Below the pieces are notes generated by a model. It was not told the DNA's origin. It did not search any database and saw only the letters and a program-made list of their open reading frames with translations. From an uncultured Bacteroidales bacterium (GTDB taxonomy: Bacteria; Bacteroidota; Bacteroidia; Bacteroidales; UBA932), in assembly GCA_947588835.1 (NCBI GenBank), contig CANPZS010000021.1:1-33707 (forward strand): DNA of 33,707 nt, given 5' to 3'. The translations under genes and the position numbers were made by a program. Below are positions 1 through 5,823 of this stretch, in pieces. Numbering within the stretch: position 1 is the stretch's first letter; every line of letters starts with the position of its first letter.

Positions 1-1
1 C

Positions 2-112
2 TGCGGACTTTTCACCGGAACGGCCGGTAAAATCGCCGCTATGACTTTCATGCAATATGTCAATTTCGTTAATCATCATCCCATTGGACAGATAAAATAT
101 GCACTGATTTAA
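2..112 (+). CDS. C-terminal end of an unidentified gene (partial)
   Basis: Reading frame 2 is open from the left edge to a TAA at 110-112. It gives 36 residues beginning CGLFTGTAGKIAAM and ending GQIKYALI. The composition looks protein-like: small residues first, then an aromatic and hydrophobic stretch. I do not recognise the family and the fragment is too short for a function. The gene would run in the same direction as the AraC gene that follows, whose promoter lies just after this stop. A chance open frame at the edge is possible. Confidence 0.4.
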   Translation, partial: CGLFTGTAGKIAAMTFMQYVNFVNHHPIGQIKYALI

Positions 113-135
113 TTCAACCAACAGGTATAAATAGT

Positions 136-143
136 TATTTTTG
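136..143 (+). promoter_or_regulatory. Promoter -7 box of the first AraC gene
   Basis: TATTTTTG fits the Bacteroidetes -7 consensus TAnnTTTG and lies 20 bp before the ATG at 164. A TTC at 113-115 sits at the spacing where the -33 TTG is expected, so the -33 element is weak. The leader would be short and A-rich. Confidence 0.6.
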
Positions 144-163
144 CAAAAAAAAAAGAGGATGAA

Positions 164-979
164 ATGGAACGATTGGATGTATACGACTGCTCGAATGTGC
201 TTATTGAGAGTTTTTTCACCGACGACAGAGGATGTGCCCACGAGAACAGGGAACATACGCTTATCTATCTGTGCTCCGGCGAACTTGAGATAGAAGAACT
301 CGGAAAGAAGACGGTATTGCATCCGGGCGAGTGCGCCTTCATGCGGCGGGACAACAGGATGTGGCTGCAGAAACATGCGGATCCTGAGCATCCTTACCGC
401 TCCATCGTGCTTAAATTCCTGAAACCGTTTTTGCGGGAGTTCTATCAGACTCTTGACCGAAAAGAGATTCGCATGGAATCGAAACGCGAAAAGGTGAGCC
501 TGCGCGTATTGCCGAGCGACCGTCCCGACATACGCAGCCTGTTCGAGTCGTTGGTTCCTTATTTCGATGCAGGCGTACGGCCTTCCGACGACGTATTGAA
601 ACTGAAAATGACAGAAGGGGCTTACGTGCTGCTCCATACGGACAGAAGCCTCTATGCCTCGCTGTTCGATTTCGTCGACCCGTGGAAAATCGACATTCTC
701 GACTATCTGAATGAGAATTATATGTATGATTTGTCGATGGAGGAAATCGCAGGCTATACCGGCCGCAGCCTGGCGACCTTCAAACGCGACTTTGCGAAGG
801 TGAGCAATCTGACGCCACAGAAATGGCTTATCAGACGGCGTCTGGAAGCGGCACACGACCTGATAAAATCCGGCAGGAAGAAGGTAACGGAAGCCTGCTT
901 CGATGTGGGCTTCAAGAATCTTTCCCATTTCTCGAAAGTTTATAAGGAAACATACGGTTGTGCACCCAGTATGATTTGA
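164..979 (+). CDS. AraC-family transcriptional regulator
   Basis: A 271-residue one-component regulator. The N-terminal part (about residues 25-130) looks like a cupin-type sensor, with segments such as LYLCSGELEIEELG and LHPGECAFM. The C-terminal part (about 190-271) carries the double helix-turn-helix of AraC proteins: DLSMEEIAGYTGRSLATFKRDF, then the second motif VTEACFDVGFKNLSHFSKVYKE. The protein ends soon after the usual YGxxPS motif. It lies directly upstream of, and in line with, the flavodoxin/amidohydrolase/CMD-cupin genes, so it probably controls them. That link is inferred from position. The ligand is unknown. The ATG at 164 follows an A-rich leader with a weak GAGGA. Confidence 0.9.
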   Translation: MERLDVYDCSNVLIESFFTDDRGCAHENREHTLIYLCSGELEIEELGKKTVLHPGECAFMRRDNRMWLQKHADPEHPYRSIVLKFLKPFLREFYQTLDRKEIRMESKREKVSLRVLPSDRPDIRSLFESLVPYFDAGVRPSDDVLKLKMTEGAYVLLHTDRSLYASLFDFVDPWKIDILDYLNENYMYDLSMEEIAGYTGRSLATFKRDFAKVSNLTPQKWLIRRRLEAAHDLIKSGRKKVTEACFDVGFKNLSHFSKVYKETYGCAPSMI

Positions 980-1003
980 GCTTTACAACAAAGTATTTTG
1001 AGC

Positions 1004-1025
1004 CTCGCAGCAAAATAAATGCGAG
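1004..1025 (+). promoter_or_regulatory. Inverted repeat between the AraC gene and the flavodoxin gene
   Basis: CTCGCA (1004-1009) and TGCGAG (1020-1025) are perfect inverted repeats with a 10-base AT-rich spacer, located 11 bp before the -7 box at 1036. It lies where the -33 element should be and no TTG is present there. It may therefore be an operator for an activator such as the upstream AraC protein. It could instead be a weak hairpin ending the AraC transcript, although no T-run follows. Confidence 0.4.
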
Positions 1026-1035
1026 ACGTTCTTCC

Positions 1036-1043
1036 TACTTTTG
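1036..1043 (+). promoter_or_regulatory. Promoter -7 box of the flavodoxin operon
   Basis: TACTTTTG matches TAnnTTTG, 33 bp before the ATG at 1076. No TTG lies 18-21 bp upstream, which fits a promoter that needs an activator. Confidence 0.5.
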
Positions 1044-1075
1044 CATTTCGGAATATAAAAAACAAGGGATGTGTA

Positions 1076-1600
1076 ATGAAAGATATGAAAGCAAAAACTC
1101 TTTTATTCGCAATGGCTGCATTGTTGATTGCAAACGTACAAGCTATGGCACAGAACAACGAAGCACGCGTGCTGGTCGCCTACTTCTCGGCGACAGGAAC
1201 GACGGCGCAGGCCGCCGCCAAGCTGGCCGACATGACCGGCGGAGATCTTTATGCCATCACGCCGGAGAGGCCCTACACGAGCGCCGACCTCGACTGGCAC
1301 GACAGGCAGTCGCGCAGTTCGGTGGAGATGAACGACCCGAAGTCGCGTCCGGCCCTGGCCGGCAAGCCGTTGGACACGGCGGATTACACGGTCATCTATA
1401 TCGGCTATCCCATCTGGTGGGATCTGGCGCCGCGGATAATCAATTCGTTTATCGAAAGCCATGACCTGAAAGGCAAGACAATCGTCCCGTTTGCCACTTC
1501 GGGCGGCAGCGGCATAGCCCACAGCGCCAAAAGCCTGAAAGCCGAATATCCGGCACTGAACTGGGCCGAAGGGAAATTGTTGAACGGCAGCGGGCGATGA
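1076..1600 (+). CDS. Exported flavodoxin-like protein, shortened at the C-terminus
   Basis: The 174-residue product starts at the ATG at 1076; the frame stays open upstream, but a signal peptide begins only here. The signal (KTLLFAMAALLIANVQAMAQ) is followed by the flavodoxin FMN-phosphate loop YFSATGTTAQAA. Later motifs GYPIWWDLAPRIINSF and KGKTIVPFATSGGSGI are typical of the bacterial flavodoxin_4-type family. It should bind FMN and transfer electrons or reduce quinone-like substrates outside the cytoplasm. Relatives usually continue after KLLNG with a final helix, but this copy stops at GSGR, where its TGA overlaps the next ATG (ATGA at 1597-1600). The missing helix may mean reduced function or a rearranged junction. 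The family call is firm; the substrate is unknown. Confidence 0.85.
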   Translation: MKDMKAKTLLFAMAALLIANVQAMAQNNEARVLVAYFSATGTTAQAAAKLADMTGGDLYAITPERPYTSADLDWHDRQSRSSVEMNDPKSRPALAGKPLDTADYTVIYIGYPIWWDLAPRIINSFIESHDLKGKTIVPFATSGGSGIAHSAKSLKAEYPALNWAEGKLLNGSGR

Positions 1601-3003
1601 AACGAGTTCTTTTTCTGTTTTTGTTTATGTTCCCGCTCTTTACGGCGACGGCGCAACAAGCCGTCGATGTGCATTGCCACAATGTACTGCCCGAATTCAA
1701 GGCGCTGCTCGAACGGCATGGGGCTGCCATGGAGGAGACCTTCCCTTTGCCTGAATGGGAGGTATCCGCTCATCTGAAATTCATGGAAGCGGCAGGCATC
1801 GAAACCGCTCTGCTCTCCATGCCCGCACCCCAGCCCTATTTCGGAGATACGGAGGAGTGCCGGAAGGCGGTGCGCCGCTACAACGAAGCCTGCGCCAAAC
1901 TGAAAGCCGACTATCCGGGCAAATTCCTGTTCTGCGCCTCGCTGCCCCTGCCCGATGTAAAGGCAGCCATCGAAGAGGCCGTTTATGCACTCGATACGCT
2001 CGGCGCGGACGGCATCAAGCTCGCGACGAACAGCCGGGGGCAGTATGTGGGCGACGAGGCGCTCGACCCGCTGATGGCGGTGCTGAACGAGCGCAAGGCG
2101 GTCATCCTCTTGCATCCGCACAAGCCGTCTCCGGTAAACGAAGACATCATCGCCACCGCACCGCTCGCCGTTTACGAATATCCTTCCGAAACCACGCGTG
2201 CAGTCCTCAATATGATTGCCCGCAACGTGCCGGCCCGTTATGCCGGCCTTCGGATTGTCGTGCCGCACTGCGGGTCGTTTTTGCCGTTGGCCGTCCCGCG
2301 CATGAAAGCCATTCTGCCGGCAATGCAGGCAAAAGGCTATATGCAGGCGGTCGATTGGGAAGCCAACCTCTCCCGCCTCTATTACGACCTTGCCGGAGGG
2401 GCAACGCCCGACGTCGTGAAATCCCTGCTGACCCTTACTACGCCCGATCATCTGCTGTACGGTTCCGATTATCCTTACCAACCGGCAGCCGTCCTGACCG
2501 AGGCGCTGAAAAGCCTGCGGTCGCGGCTGGCCGAAGACGAACAGACGGCGCCGTACGTGGATGACATTCTGGCCGGAAATGCGATTGCGTTGTTCGGAGG
2601 CGAGGCCCTTGCGCAGACGTCCCGCTCTCGCAACAACCCGTTGGCAACGAAGGGAATGTGTCCCAAACAGCCCATGCAGCCGGACGGCATCGTGCGTCTG
2701 TCGAAGATAGAGGTTTATCCCGAATACTTAGAAGAATACATGAAATATGCCGCCGAAGTCGGCGAAATCTCCCTGCGCACCGAGCCGGGCGTGCTGACCA
2801 TGTACGCCGTAGCGGAACAGGATAACCCTTGCCGGATTACGATTCTCGAAACCTATGCCAGCGCGGAGGCATACAGGTCGCACATCGCATCGGCACATTT
2901 TCAAAAGTACAAACAGGGAACCTTGCAGATGGTCAAGACATTGGTACTGTCAGACCAGAGGCCGCTTAACCCCGCCAGCACCATTACAAACACAATTCAA
3001 TGA
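1597..3003 (+). CDS. Exported amidohydrolase fused to an ABM (antibiotic biosynthesis monooxygenase-like) domain
   Basis: A 468-residue protein with a signal peptide (residues 1-20, ending TATAQ). Residues about 22-335 form an amidohydrolase_2/ACMSD-like TIM barrel. Visible candidate metal ligands are H26 and H28 (VDVHCH), the histidines of LLHPHKP and VPHCGSF, and the aspartate of LYGSDYPYQ. After a linker, residues about 364-455 form an ABM ferredoxin-like domain (KIEVYPEYLEEYMKYA, then the ILETYASAEAYRSHI strand-helix). Amidohydrolase_2 members decarboxylate or hydrolyse carboxylic and aromatic compounds; ABM domains oxidise or bind small aromatics. The fused protein probably acts in the periplasm on a small organic acid or quinone. 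It overlaps the genes on both sides by four bases, so translation is likely coupled. The true substrate is not visible from sequence. Confidence 0.85.
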   Translation: MKRVLFLFLFMFPLFTATAQQAVDVHCHNVLPEFKALLERHGAAMEETFPLPEWEVSAHLKFMEAAGIETALLSMPAPQPYFGDTEECRKAVRRYNEACAKLKADYPGKFLFCASLPLPDVKAAIEEAVYALDTLGADGIKLATNSRGQYVGDEALDPLMAVLNERKAVILLHPHKPSPVNEDIIATAPLAVYEYPSETTRAVLNMIARNVPARYAGLRIVVPHCGSFLPLAVPRMKAILPAMQAKGYMQAVDWEANLSRLYYDLAGGATPDVVKSLLTLTTPDHLLYGSDYPYQPAAVLTEALKSLRSRLAEDEQTAPYVDDILAGNAIALFGGEALAQTSRSRNNPLATKGMCPKQPMQPDGIVRLSKIEVYPEYLEEYMKYAAEVGEISLRTEPGVLTMYAVAEQDNPCRITILETYASAEAYRSHIASAHFQKYKQGTLQMVKTLVLSDQRPLNPASTITNTIQ

Positions 3004-3827
3004 ATATAGTTATGAAACGTATCATCTTATTATTGACAATCAGTTTATTAACGATAAATATCATGGCACAGGAAAAAATCGTACAAACGGCCGGACACGA
3101 CCAGTTGGGTGAGTTCGCGCCGAAATTCGCGGAACTCAATGACGACGTACTTTTCGGCGAGGTGTGGAGCCGGACCGACAAGCTCGGCCTGCGGGACCGC
3201 AGTTTGGTGACCATCACTTCGCTCATCAGCCAGGGCATCACGGACACTTCGCTGATCTACCACCTGCAGTCCGCCAAGAACAACGGCATCACCCGCACCG
3301 AGATCGCGGAAATCCTCACGCATATAGCCTTCTATGCCGGCTGGCCGAAGGCCTGGGCGGCTTTCCGGCTTGCCAAAGACGTGTGGGCGGAAGATACGGC
3401 AGGGGAGGATGCCAAAGCCGCATTCCAGCGCGGGATGATTTTCCCCGTCGGCGAACCGAACACGGCCTACGCGCAGTATTTCATCGGCAACAGCTATCTT
3501 GCGCCGATTTCGACCGAGCAGGTGAAAGTCTCCAACGTGACCTTCGAGCCGCGCTGCCGCAATAATTGGCACATCCACCATGCGACGAAAGGCGGCGGGC
3601 AGATGCTCATCGGCGTGGCGGGCCGCGGCTGGTACCAGGAAGAAGGCAAGCCCGCGCAGGAGATCCTTCCGGGCACGGTCATCCATATCCCCGCGAACGT
3701 GAAGCACTGGCACGGCGCCGCGGCCGACGGCTGGTTTGCGCACCTTGCGTTCGAGATTCCCGGCGAGGATGCCTCCAACGAGTGGCTCGAACCCGTCACG
3801 GACGAGGAGTACGACAAACTGAAATAG
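3000..3827 (+). CDS. Exported carboxymuconolactone decarboxylase-cupin fusion
   Basis: 275 residues from the ATG at 3000, which overlaps the previous stop (ATGA). An ATG at 3012 would give a tidier signal peptide (MKRIILLLTISLLTINIMAQ). Residues about 40-130 are a CMD domain (LVTITSLISQGITD, then TRTEIAEILTHIAFYAGWPKAWAAF). It lacks the CxxC of AhpD peroxidases, so thiol peroxidase activity is unlikely. Residues about 165-260 are a cupin, with NNWHIHHATKGGGQM and a second motif IPANVKHWHG that supply histidines for a metal. It is the last gene of the run. Such CMD-cupin proteins often accompany flavodoxins and AraC regulators in Bacteroidetes, which suggests detoxification or conversion of a reactive carbonyl or quinone. 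That role is inference. Confidence 0.85.
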   Translation: MNIVMKRIILLLTISLLTINIMAQEKIVQTAGHDQLGEFAPKFAELNDDVLFGEVWSRTDKLGLRDRSLVTITSLISQGITDTSLIYHLQSAKNNGITRTEIAEILTHIAFYAGWPKAWAAFRLAKDVWAEDTAGEDAKAAFQRGMIFPVGEPNTAYAQYFIGNSYLAPISTEQVKVSNVTFEPRCRNNWHIHHATKGGGQMLIGVAGRGWYQEEGKPAQEILPGTVIHIPANVKHWHGAAADGWFAHLAFEIPGEDASNEWLEPVTDEEYDKLK

Positions 3828-3855
3828 TTTTTGTGATGGCATCGGATTTAAATAG

Positions 3856-4316
3856 TTTCTGATATCATCGATAATTATAGGCGTCATCGGCTGTCTGAGT
3901 ATTGCCTCCTGCGAAGATGAATGGGAGAAATTTGAAGAAATAGATTTTGAGACAACAGGTGCAACTCTGTATTCTCCTCCTCACTATAGATGTCCTTATT
4001 ATGGTGAGATTGGCTATGGAGGAGGAGAAATAACTTTCACTGCCGTGGGCAAGAATGCAGAGAGCGGATGCCTTCCTGAAATCGAAGTAGGCGACTATAC
4101 GTATGTAGTTACCGGTGCCGACTGTCAACAGCAATTGCCTTATACTATTTGCGAAAAGGAATGGGGCAGGACCGACCGTAAAATCGCTGCCGAATGTAAG
4201 GGGCAAATACTCTGACGGGCAAAGGACTTGCCATTCAGGGAAAGATTGCCCAGGAGAATCAGGCTTCGGCTAAGAAAAGTGTTGAAAAATGGCTTGAAGG
4301 TCTCGGTCTTAAATAA
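3856..4316 (+). pseudogene. Decayed lipoprotein gene
   Basis: From 3856 an open frame encodes a lipoprotein-like signal end (IIGVIGCLSIASC, with the lipobox cysteine at 3910-3912), followed by EDEWEKFEEIDFE and about 100 further residues. No ATG, GTG or TTG start exists: a TAG at 3853-3855 closes the frame just upstream of the signal region. The frame ends at TGA 4213-4215. A shift of one frame at that point continues as LTGKGLAIQGKIAQ and ends KWLEGLGLK at TAA 4314-4316, which looks like the natural C-terminus. I read this as one gene that lost its start and gained a frameshift. It is less GC-rich than the operon before it, and its end lies six bases from the end of the opposing AraC gene. 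The family was not recognised. Confidence 0.6.
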
Positions 4317-4322
4317 CGTGAG

Positions 4323-5162
4323 TCAGACGAGTCCTCGCTTTTTTGCACCGGCCGTGCGGAACTTCACAGGAGACATGCCGATATGCTTCACACAGAAACG
4401 GCTGAAATAATTCAATGATGAGAAATTCATTTCATCGGCAATCTGGGTCACTGACATGGTATTGTCCTTAAGATATTTCAGTGCAATCGCCGTGGCGGCA
4501 CTATTGATGTGGGCTGAGACGCTTGTTCCGGTCACACGCTTTATCGTATCCGACAAATATTTCGGAGTCACATTAAGCTGAGCTGCATAATGTGACACTT
4601 CTCTTTGCGTCTTCGGCCGGCCTCCCTCTATCAGTGTAAAGAATTGAGCTGTAATATAACCCACGCGGTCAGTAGTAAGGATATTGTCGTTGGTCTTGGC
4701 ATGAAAGTCAAATAAATCATATACCATCGTCTGCAACAGGCTTCCCATCAGTTCCTGATAGAAACAATGATCAGTGTTGTCGATTCGATTTTTGATATTG
4801 GCAAGGTCAGTTCTGAAGTGTGCCGCATCTATATCTGACACTGTTATTATTGGGTTGTCAAACAGGCTTACCCTTCCTTGAATAGCGTAACTGTTGGCAG
4901 GCAGAAGATTATGAAGGAACTTAGCGGGTGCGGCAATGTATTCGCACCGGAACTCATCATCCGCTTGCATGTCAGTTACTAACTGAGGGCGTGATATTAC
5001 CGCAATATCGTTTTTCGACATTGTAAAGAGACGGTTATTATAGAGGAAACTTCCGGTTCCACCGGTACATATCAGATGTACCACACAGTCATAGAAAGCC
5101 GGGGAGTTGACCAGACTGAAATCCTCTGTGAACACTATCAATTCATGAAGATGCTTTGCCAT
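4323..5162 (-). CDS. AraC-family transcriptional regulator
   Basis: 279 residues. The N-terminal half (about 1-130) has the cupin-like pattern of AraC sensors: a CTGGTGSFLYNNRLFTM turn and a DIAVISRPQLV strand. The C-terminal part (about 175-279) holds two helix-turn-helix motifs: REVSHYAAQLNVTPKYLSDTIKRVTG, then VTQIADEMNFSSLNYFSRFCVKHIGMSP. It is divergent from the acetyltransferase and DXS-like genes, with 109 bp between the two starts. That gap contains two related palindromes 21 bp apart, one inside this gene's own promoter, as expected for autorepression plus activation of the divergent operon. The start is the ATG at 5162; the -7 box ends only four bases before it, so the mRNA may have almost no leader. 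Confidence 0.9.
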   Translation of the reverse strand: MAKHLHELIVFTEDFSLVNSPAFYDCVVHLICTGGTGSFLYNNRLFTMSKNDIAVISRPQLVTDMQADDEFRCEYIAAPAKFLHNLLPANSYAIQGRVSLFDNPIITVSDIDAAHFRTDLANIKNRIDNTDHCFYQELMGSLLQTMVYDLFDFHAKTNDNILTTDRVGYITAQFFTLIEGGRPKTQREVSHYAAQLNVTPKYLSDTIKRVTGTSVSAHINSAATAIALKYLKDNTMSVTQIADEMNFSSLNYFSRFCVKHIGMSPVKFRTAGAKKRGLV

Positions 5163-5166
5163 GATG

Positions 5167-5197
5167 CAAAGTTATCGTATTACGTAAAAATGTGCAA
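5167..5197 (-). promoter_or_regulatory. Promoter of the second AraC gene
   Basis: Read on the minus strand: TTG at 5197-5195, a 20-bp spacer, then TAACTTTG at 5174-5167, a perfect TAnnTTTG. Only CATC separates the -7 box from the ATG at 5162, so transcription should begin at or beside the start codon. A palindromic box (5178-5187) lies inside the spacer. Confidence 0.65.
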
Positions 5198-5211
5198 GTA
5201 TTAGCGTAATA
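5178..5211. promoter_or_regulatory. Paired palindromic operator candidates for the AraC regulator
   Basis: Two related sites: TATTACGTAA (5178-5187, containing the perfect palindrome TTACGTAA) and TATTAGCGTAATA (5199-5211, TATTA/TAATA arms around GCG). Both read TATTA-CGTAA in the same direction and begin 21 bp apart, two helical turns, the usual layout of AraC half-sites. The first sits in the spacer of the AraC gene's own promoter. The second lies just upstream of the acetyltransferase -33 region. The assignment to this regulator is inferred from position. Confidence 0.55.
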
Positions 5212-5219
5212 TTGACAAC

Positions 5220-5248
5220 TTGCATGCGGGTAAAATGCTGTAATTTCG
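5220..5248 (+). promoter_or_regulatory. Candidate promoter of the acetyltransferase/DXS-like operon
   Basis: TTG at 5220-5222, an 18-bp spacer, then TAATTTCG at 5241-5248, one mismatch from TAnnTTTG. The imperfect -7 box and short spacer suggest a weak promoter that needs an activator, in line with the operator box at 5199-5211 just upstream. The ATG follows at 5272. Confidence 0.5.
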
Positions 5249-5271
5249 CGCTCAAAATAAAACGTTTAATT

Positions 5272-5802
5272 ATGGATAAAGATTATACAATAATTGATCT
5301 CAGTGCCATCTCGGAAGAAGATGCAGCGAAAGATGTATATAATAACCAACTTTGTTTTAAGTTGAACCATACAATGCCCCATACTCCTGAGTACGATGCA
5401 TTAGTACAGGAACTCTTCGGTGAGTTTGGCGAAGGCTCGACGATCATGCCGATGATAAATGTGGTTAGAGGCAGGGAGGTAAAAATAGGTCGTAACTGTG
5501 CCATACTGAACAATGTGCTTTTCATGGCAGCCGGAGGTGTTACAATCGGCGATGGGGCCAGGATCGCCGCTAATGCGCAATTGATCACCAACAACCACGA
5601 TGAACACAAGCGATGGCTCTTGACTTGCGCCCCAATAGAAATCAAGCGCAACGCGTGGGTCGGTGCCGGTGCAACAATATTGCCCGGCATCACCATTGGA
5701 GAGAATGCCATTGTGGCGGCAAGTGCAGTCGTTACCAAGAATGTGCCGGACAATGCAGTAGTGGCCGGTGTACCTGCGAAAATTATCAAATACATTGATT
5801 AA
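5272..5802 (+). CDS. Hexapeptide-repeat O-acetyltransferase (maltose/galactoside acetyltransferase type)
   Basis: 176 residues from the ATG at 5272; the frame is open upstream to 5212, but that part overlaps the promoter. Residues about 1-55 form the small helical cap of NodL/LacA/Maa-type enzymes. The rest is a left-handed beta-helix of hexapeptide repeats (REVKIGRNCAILNN, VTIGDGARIAANAQL, AWVGAGATILPGITIGENAIVAASAVVTK), closing with the usual VVAGVPAKII. The catalytic histidine is probably H109 in ITNNHD. Such enzymes transfer acetyl from acetyl-CoA to a sugar or similar hydroxyl. It lies 21 bp before the DXS-like gene in the same operon, so the two may act on one small molecule. The acceptor is unknown. 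Confidence 0.9.
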   Translation: MDKDYTIIDLSAISEEDAAKDVYNNQLCFKLNHTMPHTPEYDALVQELFGEFGEGSTIMPMINVVRGREVKIGRNCAILNNVLFMAAGGVTIGDGARIAANAQLITNNHDEHKRWLLTCAPIEIKRNAWVGAGATILPGITIGENAIVAASAVVTKNVPDNAVVAGVPAKIIKYID

Positions 5803-5823
5803 CAGTAAATACTATCATATAAG

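Noticed and set aside
14..28. ACCGG/CCGGT inverted repeat at the left edge
   Set aside because: Only five-base arms inside the end of a probable coding frame, far from the next promoter.
1405..2481. 358-residue open frame on the minus strand opposite the amidohydrolase
   Set aside because: The plus-strand frame has a signal peptide, metal-binding motifs and overlaps with its neighbours; the minus frame is rich in Arg, His and Gly, as expected from reading GC-rich coding DNA backwards.
3048..3887. 279-residue minus-strand open frame opposite the CMD-cupin gene
   Set aside because: Shadow of a well-supported gene; no recognised motif.
4228..4410. Short plus-strand open frame (60 residues)
   Set aside because: It overlaps the lipoprotein remnant in another frame and the AraC 3' end; Arg-rich with no domain.
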